A stretch of DNA of 7,539 bases from Desulfobacteraceae bacterium (GCA_003354055.1 PIVQ01000339.1:1-7539), one strand, 5' to 3'; numbered from the stretch's first letter, positions 1 to 6,040 are shown. Translations and numbers: made by a program. Notes: generated by a model not told the origin, from the letters alone.

Positions 1-695
1 TCGCCTGCAAGGTCCACCATCCCTTCGAGGATGATTTTTTGAAGAAATAACTCTTCAAGGGTCTGTTCACGGATGTTGGACATAAAGGGAAGAAGGATAA
101 AATTGGCAAGGATGATTCCGTAGAGTGTTGACGTTAACGCAATGGGAATGGTTTGGAGGATGACTGAAGAATCACCGATACCTGCCAGCATGCCGATAAG
201 ACCGACCACGCTTCCGACAATTCCGAAAGAGGGGGCCACATCAGCCATGGTTTGCAGCACCCGGATGGTCTGCTCCCTTCGTTTTCTGAAAAAAAACATT
301 TCAGCCTGGAGATACCCCCGGATTTCTTCCGAAGAATAACCGTCCACAATATATCCCAGAGCCTGGCGAAAAAAACTGATCCGGATTTCATTTTCAGCCT
401 CCTGAAACGCTTTAACTCCCCTTACCTTTTTTTTAAATGACAGGTCCATGATCATCTCAACTATTTGGACCGGTTTGAGGGCAGGTTTTGAATAGGCGCG
501 TTGGAGAACCCTGACCAAGATCACAAGCCGGTCCATGCGGTAGCTCAGCACGGTTGCCCCCAGCGTGCCTCCGATGACAATGAGCAGCCCTGAAAGGTTA
601 ACATAAAGTGCCAGATTTCCGTTGATGAAAAATCCCGAACAAAAAACAATCAAACAGAATACCAGGCCGATGAAATTTGCTACCCTAAGATCCAT
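1..695 (-). CDS. motA: MotA-type flagellar stator protein (partial, 3' end beyond left edge)
   Basis: Proton/sodium channel subunit of the flagellar motor stator in the inner membrane; with MotB it couples ion flow to rotor torque. The frame is open from an ATG at 695 to the window edge (231 codons). The start MDLRVANFIGLVFCLIV and a following hydrophobic segment with SGLLIVIGGTLGATVLS are typical of MotA TM1-TM2. The later pair of membrane segments includes DVAPSFGIVGSVVGLIGML, with the conserved Pro of TM3, and IPIALTSTLYGIILANFILL of TM4. A charged cytoplasmic loop lies between the pairs. Usual length is about 250-290 residues, so only the C-terminal tail is missing. The start lies 2 nt after the motB stop, with a GGGGGAT ribosome site inside the motB end, so the two are co-translated. 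A TolQ/ExbB-like or other stator role is less likely because the loop and TM layout match MotA. Confidence 0.9.
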   Translation of the reverse strand, partial: MDLRVANFIGLVFCLIVFCSGFFINGNLALYVNLSGLLIVIGGTLGATVLSYRMDRLVILVRVLQRAYSKPALKPVQIVEMIMDLSFKKKVRGVKAFQEAENEIRISFFRQALGYIVDGYSSEEIRGYLQAEMFFFRKRREQTIRVLQTMADVAPSFGIVGSVVGLIGMLAGIGDSSVILQTIPIALTSTLYGIILANFILLPFMSNIREQTLEELFLQKIILEGMVDLAG

Positions 696-697
696 TG

Positions 698-1432
698 TTA
701 TTCATCCCCCAGGACCTGTGGCGCGGTCTGCTTTTTCATAAGTATAATTTCAACCCTGCGGTTTAATGACCGGTTGGTCCAGGTATCGTTTGGGCGGACT
801 GGCTGGTAAAAGGCATGGGCGGTGAGAACAAACCTGTCAGCCATGACGCCGCATGATTCAATCATAAACCTGGCCACCCGGCATGCCCGGGCTGCAGACA
901 ATTCCCAATTGGTGGGATAAAGGGCCGAATGAATCGGCGTGATATCCGTATGGCCTGCAACATTTATGGCAAGGTTGTTTTGATTCAGGATATCTGCTAT
1001 CTGGCGCAGACGGTGCATGGCCCTGGCCTTGATCTCAGCCTTTCCGATGTCAAACATAAGGTCTGATGCAATGGAGATCCTTATGGCTTTATCCTTTACA
1101 AAATCCACATTTGTGAAGGAGCTGACAAATTCGTCTTCCAATGCGCTCAGGGTATGGTCAAAGACCTGAGACGGCATTTTTTCCGCCTCTTTGCCCTGCC
1201 CCTGATTGTTATCCTGTTCCACTATCTGAGACTGGGTGTCTCCCGGGGTTAAGTCAAATTCCCGGTGACCGGCCTGGTAGATGTACATTACGGCAAAAAG
1301 AATAAACATGGTCATCATCAGATCTGACCATGCGATTGCCCATCTATTCTGTCCGGAAACCTGGAGGTCCAGGATCAGGGGATCGTCAAAAGGGTCGTTG
1401 GTACCATTCAGGTCGTCATAATAATTTTTCAT
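698..1432 (-). CDS. motB: MotB-type stator protein with OmpA peptidoglycan-binding domain
   Basis: Stator subunit that anchors MotA to peptidoglycan and carries the ion-binding Asp. The protein has 244 aa. A short cytoplasmic N-terminus is followed by one membrane helix at about residues 31-53 (WAIAWSDLMMTMFILFAVMY), with the channel Asp at D37. A periplasmic linker follows. The OmpA/MotB domain spans about 117-234: F127-D-I-G strand, GHTD at 160-163, the peptidoglycan-binding NWELSAARA at 175-183, and NRRVEI at 224-229. The ATG at 1432 has GGAAAG about 6 nt upstream. The gene comes first in the operon, 2 nt before motA, which reverses the usual motA-motB order. A generic OmpA-family protein is possible, but the membrane Asp and the adjacent motA make the stator role most likely. 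Confidence 0.9.
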   Translation of the reverse strand: MKNYYDDLNGTNDPFDDPLILDLQVSGQNRWAIAWSDLMMTMFILFAVMYIYQAGHREFDLTPGDTQSQIVEQDNNQGQGKEAEKMPSQVFDHTLSALEDEFVSSFTNVDFVKDKAIRISIASDLMFDIGKAEIKARAMHRLRQIADILNQNNLAINVAGHTDITPIHSALYPTNWELSAARACRVARFMIESCGVMADRFVLTAHAFYQPVRPNDTWTNRSLNRRVEIILMKKQTAPQVLGDE

Positions 1433-1466
1433 ACGCGTCTTTCCAACCTTTGCATCATGAAGGTCG

Positions 1467-1488
1467 CAGGGGCTGTTGAGCCGCCCTG
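1467..1488 (-). promoter_or_regulatory. Hairpin in the motB leader
   Basis: On the minus strand CAGG-GC-GGCT-CAAC-AGCC-CCTG forms a GC-rich 8-bp stem with a 2-nt bulge and a 4-nt loop, ending 34 nt before the motB ATG. It has no T tract, so it is not an intrinsic terminator. It may affect translation or stability of the stator mRNA. Confidence 0.4.
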
Positions 1489-1564
1489 TTCTTCAGCACA
1501 ACAATTTCCGGGTCATGAAATTGCCTGTAAGCCCGCACCACATTTTTTTAGGGAAATGTCCAAA

Positions 1565-1594
1565 AGACTAGAATGGAATGGGGTGGTTTGTCAA
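1565..1594 (-). promoter_or_regulatory. Candidate sigma-70 promoter for motB-motA
   Basis: On the minus strand a perfect TTGACA (1594-1589) is followed after 18 nt by TAGTCT (1570-1565), which matches only 3 of 6 consensus -10 bases. It would give a leader of roughly 125 nt before motB. The -35 box is strong and the -10 weak, so an activator or a different sigma factor is possible. No clear sigma-28 or sigma-54 signature was found. Confidence 0.4.
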
Positions 1595-1674
1595 CAAAAG
1601 AGTTTAAAGATTTTTAACGGGGGGATAAACAATTGGGAAAAATGTGATGTGAGAGTCCATCTTTAACGCTATTT

Positions 1675-1729
1675 ATTAATTGTTGGAAAGAGAATAATTA
1701 ATTGTTGGATATTGTTAATTATTCTCTTT
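1675..1729. repeat. AT-rich dyad and paired direct repeats in divergent intergenic region
   Basis: A perfect 15-bp inverted repeat has arms AAAGAGAATAATTAA at 1687-1701 and its complement at 1715-1729, with a 13-nt loop. Overlapping it, the 13-mer ATTAATTGTTGGA occurs twice, at 1675-1687 and 1697-1709, exactly 22 bp apart (about two helical turns). The sequence lies between the divergent motB and diguanylate cyclase genes. That position suits an operator, but no regulator family can be named from the sequence. Confidence 0.6.
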
Positions 1730-1780
1730 ACTAAGCCCAACCCGCATATTACAATTTCAAATCAGCGTAAGGATGCCCGG

Positions 1781-1812
1781 TGCGAATACTATTTTCGCAC
1801 AAAAAATAGTAT
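1781..1812 (+). promoter_or_regulatory. Two mutually exclusive hairpins upstream of the GGDEF gene
   Basis: TGCGAA at 1781-1786 can pair with TTCGCA at 1794-1799. Alternatively ATACTATTTT at 1786-1795 can pair with AAAATAGTAT at 1803-1812. The pairings share bases and cannot form together. The structure ends 46 nt before the start codon at 1859. It does not resemble the GEMM c-di-GMP riboswitch. It could be a protein-binding dyad or a leader switch. Confidence 0.4.
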
Positions 1813-1858
1813 CAACAAACAAAAGAAGACGTTTGTCGAACCTTAAAGGTGTTACCAA

Positions 1859-3784
1859 ATGGGACTCAGGGAAAAGACGTTAATAACTATTTGCACGACA
1901 CTTATCCTAATGGTTTTAATCATATATTCCATCACCAGCGTGATCCTGCTTGGTGGTTATGCAAAACTTGAAAAGCAAAATATCCTTCAGAGCGCAGGCC
2001 AGGCAATGAAGGTGATTGATGATGAATTGGTTCAACTAAAAAGCGTTGTCGGTGACTGGGCTCCCTGGAATGATACGTACCGATTTGTTCAAAACACGAA
2101 TCAAGAATATATTGACGATAATCTCATGGATTCCTCAGTGATCAATTTGTATGTCAATTTCTTATTATTTATAAATAATGCCGGGGAAATTGTATATTGT
2201 AATTATGTTAACCTGGAAACCGGCCAGGGAGATGAATGCCCAGAATCGATTAAAAGCTACCTTTCCTCAGAAGGGTCTTTTCTTTTGCGAAGTGAAAGTG
2301 AAAAAGAAACCTTGACTGGCCTGGCAATATTGCCTGAGGATCCTGTCCTCCTTGCATCGGCCCCAATTATTACAAGTCAATTCAAAGGACCTGTAATGGG
2401 GACACTGATTGCCGGAAGGTATTTAAATACCTCCGAAATTAAAAGATTGGCCTCCAAAGTAAATCTTTCTATCGCACTTGAACGAATGGACAGTCAGTCA
2501 CTTTCAGATGGATTTAAGAGGGCAAAGCTATCCTTATCTCCGGAGAAAAAAGTTGCCATTATGGAGTTCAATGACAATACCATCGGGGCATATTCATTAC
2601 TGACGGATTTACACGGCAAACCCATACTCATGCTTGGGATAAAAAAAGAGCGCATAATTTTTGCCCAGGGTAAGACCAATATGCGTTATCTTGTTTTTTC
2701 ATTACTTATAACCGGTTTAGTCTTCATTATTGCCACTTTGATTTTCCTTGAAGTAACCGTATTATCAAGGATGGTTCGATTAAACAGGGAAGTTAAAGAT
2801 ATTGGAAGTACGGGAAACCTGTTTGCCAAAACAACAATTACCGGGAGAGACGAATTAGCCGCTCTCGCAACTGAAATAAATCTAATGATAGAATCTGTCA
2901 GGATAAGCACAGAACGGGATCGTGCGATCCTTGAATCAATTGAAGATGCTTATTTTGAACTGGATTTAGCAGGAAATCTAACATTTTTCAATGATTCCTT
3001 ATCCCGGCTTTTCAGACATGGAAAACAAGATCTCAGACAGGTGAACTACCGTCAACTGCTGGATGAAACGTCTGCTAAGAAAGCATTTAAAACATTTGAA
3101 CACTTGTATAAAACAGGTAACCCGATAAAGTCTATGGAGACAGAATTTAAACTTGAAAACGATCAAAAAATATACCTGGAATCAACCGTCTCTCTCATTA
3201 AGGATAATACGGGAAAAACAATCGGGTTTCGCGGCATCTCAAGAGATGTTACTGAACAAAAAGAATCATCCAGAAAACTTGTCCATATGGTCTACCATGA
3301 CTCATTAACCGGGCTTTTGAACAGGAAAGCATTTCAGGAAAACCTTGAAAAGGAACTATCCTATGCCGAACGATACAAACAGCAAAGAGTCGTGTTGTAT
3401 ATCGACCTCGACAAATTTAAAAAAGTAAACGATACATACGGACATGATGCCGGAGATCGTTTTCTGAAAGAATTTGCCACTCGGGCCAAAAAGACTCTCC
3501 GGCAGACTGATATGATTTACCGCCTTGGGGGTGATGAGTTTGCCGTAGTTTTAACAAATCCCCAGGACCCAACTCCTGAAATAGTCGCGCAACGAGTTAT
3601 TGACGTTATGGCTGAACCATTTATTATAAAGTCAAAAACAATTGATTTTGTGACGCCAAGTATTGGAATCAGCTTTTACCCTTTGAACGGAACCGATGTT
3701 GAAACTCTCTTGCAGTGCGCAGACAAGGCAATGTACGAAGCCAAGAAGGAAAGGAATCGCTATTTTATATTTCAAAACAGCTGA
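1859..3784 (+). CDS. Membrane diguanylate cyclase, CHASE4-HAMP-PAS-GGDEF
   Basis: Makes cyclic di-GMP from two GTP in response to a periplasmic signal. The protein has 641 aa. TM1 is at about residues 8-32. A periplasmic CHASE4 domain spans about 35-270, with the hallmark DWAPWNDTY at 66-74. TM2 is at about 277-302, followed by HAMP to about 350. A PAS domain runs from about 352 to 468, ending in GISRDVTEQK. The GGDEF domain occupies about 475-640: IDLDKFK at 515-521 with metal ligand D516, intact LGGDEF at 556-561, and a product-inhibition I-site RQTD at 548-551. The enzyme is therefore predicted active and feedback-inhibited. No EAL domain is present. The ATG has AAAGGTG at 1845-1851, 7 nt upstream. 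It is divergent from motB-motA, which suggests but does not prove a motility output. The CHASE4 ligand is unknown. Confidence 0.95.
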   Translation: MGLREKTLITICTTLILMVLIIYSITSVILLGGYAKLEKQNILQSAGQAMKVIDDELVQLKSVVGDWAPWNDTYRFVQNTNQEYIDDNLMDSSVINLYVNFLLFINNAGEIVYCNYVNLETGQGDECPESIKSYLSSEGSFLLRSESEKETLTGLAILPEDPVLLASAPIITSQFKGPVMGTLIAGRYLNTSEIKRLASKVNLSIALERMDSQSLSDGFKRAKLSLSPEKKVAIMEFNDNTIGAYSLLTDLHGKPILMLGIKKERIIFAQGKTNMRYLVFSLLITGLVFIIATLIFLEVTVLSRMVRLNREVKDIGSTGNLFAKTTITGRDELAALATEINLMIESVRISTERDRAILESIEDAYFELDLAGNLTFFNDSLSRLFRHGKQDLRQVNYRQLLDETSAKKAFKTFEHLYKTGNPIKSMETEFKLENDQKIYLESTVSLIKDNTGKTIGFRGISRDVTEQKESSRKLVHMVYHDSLTGLLNRKAFQENLEKELSYAERYKQQRVVLYIDLDKFKKVNDTYGHDAGDRFLKEFATRAKKTLRQTDMIYRLGGDEFAVVLTNPQDPTPEIVAQRVIDVMAEPFIIKSKTIDFVTPSIGISFYPLNGTDVETLLQCADKAMYEAKKERNRYFIFQNS

Positions 3785-3811
3785 TTTACAGAGTTTTTCT
3801 TATGGTTTCCC

Positions 3812-3834
3812 CCTGGATTTGGGCCACCAGGTTT
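3812..3834 (+). terminator. Weak candidate terminator after the GGDEF gene
   Basis: CCTGG (3812-3816) and CCAGG (3827-3831) form a 5-bp stem with a 10-nt loop, followed only by TTT. It lies 28 nt after the cyclase stop. The T tract is too short for a confident intrinsic terminator. Confidence 0.25.
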
Positions 3835-3895
3835 CAAACAAAGAAATATTTTTAGAAACCATGACCGATCCTCCTATTGGATTTCGTTGGATAGA

Positions 3896-3926
3896 TTAGG
3901 AATCGTTACAAAATAACTTGATCTAA
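3896..3926 (+). repeat. 31-bp direct repeat, copy 1 (left edge of accessory segment)
   Basis: The sequence begins TTAGGAATCGTTACAAAA and ends ACTTGATCTAA. It recurs in the same orientation at 6041-6071 with one mismatch (T to C). Similarity stops abruptly on both sides. It contains a small dyad, GTTA-CAAAA-TAAC, broken in copy 2. Together the copies bracket the kinase, the MITE-like element and the RiPP precursor. It could be a recombination or integration footprint, or the end of an insertion element. Confidence 0.8.
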
Positions 3927-4004
3927 GGCGTGGGGTCAAATTAAAATCTTCCAGTACACAATCACTCAACCTATATGGATAGCTGTGATCGGAAACACCA
4001 CGCC
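3927..4004. repeat. REP-like palindromic extragenic element
   Basis: The outer arms GGCGTGG (3927-3933) and CCACGCC (3998-4004) pair perfectly. Nested inside are TTCC (3949-3952) with GGAA (3991-3994), and ATCAC (3961-3965) with GTGAT (3985-3989). The 78-nt unit can fold into one long irregular hairpin. It starts at the base after the first 31-bp repeat. The size and GGGGTC start resemble sequences mobilised by REP-associated (RAYT-type) transposases. No such transposase lies in the window, so the assignment is tentative. Confidence 0.4.
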
Positions 4005-4099
4005 AATTACCTGGGAGGTTTATTTTTGACACTCTGCCTAAATACCCTGAAGGGCAGAAACTTATTTCCAAAACCCCTTAAAAGACTGGGTATTTTTAC

Positions 4100-4117
4100 A
4101 AAAGACCCTAAATGGGT
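4100..4117 (-). terminator. Weak candidate terminator after the NHLP peptide gene
   Basis: On the minus strand ACCC-ATTTA-GGGT (4117-4105) is a short 4-bp hairpin followed by CTTTT. It lies about 40 nt after the precursor stop codon. The stem is short, so the call is weak. Confidence 0.25.
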
Positions 4118-4157
4118 ATTTTGAAAACAAAAGATCAAGTAATTTTGGAGCCGATCC

Positions 4158-4514
4158 TTAGTAGTTTGGGTCACCGCCATAGTTTGGATCACCGCCATGG
4201 TTTGGATCACCATCAGGGTTTGGATCACCGCCAAAGTTTGGGTCACCGCCATAGTTGGGGGTGTAGCCGCCCCCACCCACCACGGCATCTAACTCTTCAA
4301 GTGACATCTCATTAGACGGCTCAGGTGGAAAAATCAAATCAATTAAATTATCCGTATTTTCAGCTATACGAACTTCGACCCCCTCCGGGACGATTAAATC
4401 ATTCTCCTTAAAAACTGTCATGGGATCTGCCAAAAGTTTTGCTTTAAACTCATCGTCACTCCATGCCTTTGCAACCAGTTTATCGCAGGCTTTCTGAAAT
4501 TCCTTTGGGTCCAT
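4158..4514 (-). CDS. NHLP-leader (proteusin-type) RiPP precursor with DPNxGG repeat core
   Basis: A ribosomal natural-product precursor of 118 aa. Residues 1-83 resemble the nitrile-hydratase-alpha-like leader (NHLP family): an acidic helical start, DEFKAKLLADP at 21-31, IVPEGVEVRIAENT at 41-54, the IFPPEP segment at 61-66, then MSLEELDAVVGGGG at 70-83, a double-Gly-type cleavage junction. The presumptive core (84-118) is six near-identical hexads: TPNYGG, DPNFGG, DPNPDG, DPNHGG, DPNYGG, DPNY. It contains no Cys or Ser and only one Thr, so lanthionines or azoles are not expected; Asn, Asp, Pro and aromatic residues are the available targets. The ATG has GGAG 8 nt upstream. No maturase, methyltransferase, radical SAM enzyme or peptidase-ABC exporter lies in the window, so the gene looks orphan. 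Membership of the family is inferred from the leader pattern; any product is unknown. Confidence 0.8.
   Translation of the reverse strand: MDPKEFQKACDKLVAKAWSDDEFKAKLLADPMTVFKENDLIVPEGVEVRIAENTDNLIDLIFPPEPSNEMSLEELDAVVGGGGYTPNYGGDPNFGGDPNPDGDPNHGGDPNYGGDPNY
4161..4262 (-). repeat. 18-bp coding tandem repeat (core hexads)
   Basis: Six units of 18 bp (the last partial) encode the DPNxGG hexads of the precursor tail. On the plus strand the unit reads approximately TTTGGATCACCGCCATAG with scattered substitutions. Most changes fall in the variable fourth residue (Y, F, P, H, Y, Y) or are synonymous, such as GAC/GAT in the Asp codon. Copy-number change by slippage is likely. Confidence 0.9.
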
Positions 4515-4573
4515 GCTCTATCTCCATTTTTAACGTAAAATCACGACCTCATCTGGTGGGTTCTTCGACGATT

Positions 4574-4602
4574 ACACTATCTGCACGATGATAAATTGTC
4601 AA
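4574..4602 (-). promoter_or_regulatory. Candidate sigma-70 promoter for the NHLP precursor
   Basis: On the minus strand a perfect TTGACA (4602-4597) is followed after 17 nt by TAGTGT (4579-4574), which matches 3 of 6 -10 bases. It gives a leader of roughly 50-55 nt before the ATG at 4514. The -35 box starts only about 10 bp inside the right-hand precursor side of the MITE-like element, so the precursor probably has its own promoter separate from the kinase. Confidence 0.45.
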
Positions 4603-4693
4603 TTCGCATATTTGATGGACAGGAATTCTCAATATGGTGAGGTGCCCAAAAGCGAGAGCGGCGAGAACCGCTCGATCAGCGAGAGCAGCAGGT

Positions 4694-4721
4694 GGAGAAC
4701 CTTCGGTTGGCCTTTTTTTTT
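4694..4721 (+). terminator. Plus-strand terminator-like hairpin inside the MITE
   Basis: GG-AG-AACC-TTC-GGTT-GG-CC (4694-4712) forms a hairpin with one internal mismatch pair region, followed directly by nine T (4713-4721). No plus-strand gene ends nearby, so its function may be to block readthrough into the element. Confidence 0.55.
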
Positions 4722-4740
4722 ATAGTAAGTGCTGCCGGGT

Positions 4741-4766
4741 AAAAAAAATGGTGCGCGAAGCGCCAC
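4741..4766 (-). terminator. Minus-strand terminator-like hairpin, likely ending the kinase transcript
   Basis: On the minus strand GTGGCGC-TTC-GCGCAC (4766-4752) forms a bulged stem, followed by CA and eight T (4748-4741). It lies about 135 nt after the kinase stop at 4901. With the plus-strand hairpin it makes a near-symmetric, bidirectional terminator. Confidence 0.5.
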
Positions 4767-4900
4767 AATAACTGTTCTCGCGGCTCTCGCTGTTCCAGCT
4801 GTTCTCGCTATTTCACCTAAACATCCAAATTGAGAATTGCTGTTGATAGACAGGGCAATCGCATGTAAACCCGGCACGTTTTTATTCTTAAAATTTTGGT

Positions 4901-5902
4901 TTAAAACCGAAAAGACATTTTTCGCAATTCCTTTACTCTTTCAATAAGCTCCTTCGCTCTTTTATATTTTATTGTGTCATTATCTTCCATTACCCCTATT
5001 ATATGCCAAGCAATCATGCAATGTGCTCCCCATTGTATGTAGGCGGGCAGCATTTTTTTCTCGGTTTCGTTTAGTTTGTAATATTTTTGATATTCATTAA
5101 GAAAAACATACAGAAGCTCTTCTGATAATTTATTATTGATATAACAAAATCCGTGGATTGCCGTCCCAAGTTCATGCAATAAGTTTTCAACACAGATTAT
5201 CTCAAAGTCTAAGACAGCAAGCAATTTATCACCCTTAAACATTGTGTTGTCAGGAAATAAGTCACCATGTACTAAACCCTTAGGAAGCTCTACAGACAAG
5301 GGCTCTTCCAGATAGTCTGTTTGCTCTATGAAATACTCGAAGATATCAGGTTTGGGATAAGCAGCATCAGGAAATTTTTGGATAACAGCTTTACAATAGT
5401 TAATATCTACCCAGTTTTGCTGGGAAAAAGATGTCGGAACTTCCAACAAATTCAAAGCGGCCGCAGCCTTGGCAATCTGTTTTGTTGTTTCTATATTCAC
5501 CTCGGGGTGATGTCCGTCTATAAATTCGTATATCACAACATAATTGTTGCCAAGCATATTAATAAATTCATTTTCTCTGTCTGCAATAGGATATGCTGCG
5601 GGTATGTCTTTATCCTTTAGATATTGCAAAATTTTTATTTCAGAGGCGATATTTTCAAGTTTATTGTATAGATGGATTTTCAGCAGGTAATCTCTTTTAT
5701 CTGCACTGACTTTATAATTTATATTGGTATACCCCCCAACCGTAGGAGATATATTTGTGATTTTCCCACTATTGTATTTATCCATCAACAGCTGAATATC
5801 ACGCATTGCGTTTGTTTTATTATTAAAATATTCCATCGGTATGGAATACATAGCGATCTTAGGGAAATCAACAGATATCTCATAATTAAAACCAAAATTC
5901 AA
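4901..5902 (-). CDS. APH-family phosphotransferase, homoserine-kinase type II-like
   Basis: ATP-dependent kinase of the aminoglycoside phosphotransferase/choline kinase/homoserine kinase fold; cytosolic, substrate unknown. The longest frame (TTG at 5902) gives 333 aa. The nucleotide loop is near GGYTNINY (56-63), followed by the ATP lysine in YLLKI (K75) and a helix Glu (E88). The hinge is YVVIYEFIDG (121-130), the Brenner catalytic loop HGDLFPDN (212-219) has D214, and the metal site is DFE (232-234). The DLFPDN form resembles type II homoserine kinase. Family alignment suggests translation from ATG at 5806 (M33) or 5851 (M18); none of the starts has a good ribosome site. Base composition is clearly more AT-rich than the flanking stator and RCK genes, which suggests transfer. 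It lies upstream of the RiPP precursor but is separated from it by terminator-like hairpins, so peptide modification is only a speculation. Confidence 0.8.
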   Translation of the reverse strand: MNFGFNYEISVDFPKIAMYSIPMEYFNNKTNAMRDIQLLMDKYNSGKITNISPTVGGYTNINYKVSADKRDYLLKIHLYNKLENIASEIKILQYLKDKDIPAAYPIADRENEFINMLGNNYVVIYEFIDGHHPEVNIETTKQIAKAAAALNLLEVPTSFSQQNWVDINYCKAVIQKFPDAAYPKPDIFEYFIEQTDYLEEPLSVELPKGLVHGDLFPDNTMFKGDKLLAVLDFEIICVENLLHELGTAIHGFCYINNKLSEELLYVFLNEYQKYYKLNETEKKMLPAYIQWGAHCMIAWHIIGVMEDNDTIKYKRAKELIERVKELRKMSFRF

Positions 5903-5944
5903 AACTCAAATGATAATTCGGGTCCTGTTGAAAACCCATAGCCA

Positions 5945-6030
5945 ACATCACACCAGAGGAAGGCTCCTTGACTACCGGACAGCCAGACTCTGTATTTGCT
6001 TTTCCTGTTGCTTTTTCTTACCGGTGATGT
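5945..6030. repeat. Nested inverted repeats inside the right end of the accessory segment
   Basis: ACATCAC (5945-5951) pairs with GTGATGT (6024-6030). Nested inside, CAGAG (5954-5958) pairs with CTCTG (5988-5992) and GGCT (5962-5965) with AGCC (5981-5984). The structured stretch ends 10 bp before the second 31-bp repeat. Its sequence is not related to the palindrome at the other end. The long outer loop makes this a weak call. Confidence 0.3.
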
Positions 6031-6040
6031 TTAGCTCAGT

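Larger units (their letters stand above)
3785..4157. other. Gene-free intergenic stretch with repeats and palindromes
   Basis: This 373-bp stretch between the convergent cyclase and NHLP-peptide genes has no convincing coding sequence. The open frames here show no family signature and no ribosome site. It contains a weak hairpin after the cyclase stop, the first 31-bp repeat copy (3896-3926), a REP-like palindrome (3927-4004), and the 10-mer TGGGTATTTT twice (4087-4096 and 4113-4122). An 8-bp inverted pair, ATGGTTTC at 3802-3809 and GAAACCAT at 3855-3862, is also present. Confidence 0.6.
4620..4842. mobile_element. MITE-like non-coding element, 223 bp
   Basis: Terminal inverted repeats of 18 bp match at 16 positions: CAGGAATTCTCAATATGG at 4620-4637, and CAGCAATTCTCAATTTGG read from 4842 back to 4825. 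Flanks TTGATGGA (4612-4619) and TTGATAGA (4843-4850) look like an 8-bp target duplication with one change. Inside, each arm carries 9-bp units of the form RGCGAGARC (4651-4686, and 4774-4809 inverted). Each arm then has a TTC- or TTCG-containing hairpin and an inward-facing T run. There is no transposase, so it would depend on an element elsewhere. The matching 12-mer TTGATRGACAGG on both sides leaves the exact boundary uncertain by a few bases. Confidence 0.65.
4515..4900. other. Intergenic region between kinase and precursor
   Basis: This 386-bp non-coding stretch is mostly a MITE-like element (4620-4842), plus the precursor's own promoter and leader (4515-4602). Open frames across it are low-complexity readings of the 9-bp repeats, with no family signature. 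It interrupts any kinase-to-precursor transcript with hairpins followed by T tracts. Confidence 0.6.

Noticed and set aside
1..1432. Zorya-type anti-phage system (ZorA/ZorB are MotA/MotB-like)
   Set aside because: MotA shows ordinary flagellar features and no long tail within the window, and no ZorC/D/E is seen; the left flank is not available.
1429..1458. 9-aa leader peptide frame (MMQRLERRV) whose TGA overlaps the motB ATG
   Set aside because: The overlap is suggestive of coupling, but there is no ribosome site before its ATG codons and the length makes chance likely.
1457..1666. 69-codon open frame on the plus strand in the motB/GGDEF intergenic region
   Set aside because: No ribosome site, low-complexity composition and no domain; it runs antisense through the motB promoter and leader.
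1667..1858. c-di-GMP (GEMM) riboswitch upstream of the diguanylate cyclase
   Set aside because: The conserved core blocks of the aptamer are not present; only simple dyads are seen.
3874..4071. 65-codon minus-strand frame through the repeat and palindrome
   Set aside because: It has no recognisable family and crosses repeat and palindromic sequence; probably chance.
4112..4315. His-rich plus-strand frame opposite the precursor core
   Set aside because: It is the antisense reading of the 18-bp tandem repeat; the minus-strand frame has the leader, ribosome site and promoter.
4651..4809. CRISPR-like repeat array
   Set aside because: The repeat units are 9 bp, contiguous and inverted between arms, with no spacers.
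4629..4877. 82-codon minus-strand frame inside the MITE
   Set aside because: It is an Ala/Arg/Thr-rich reading of the 9-bp repeats and hairpins, with no ribosome site.
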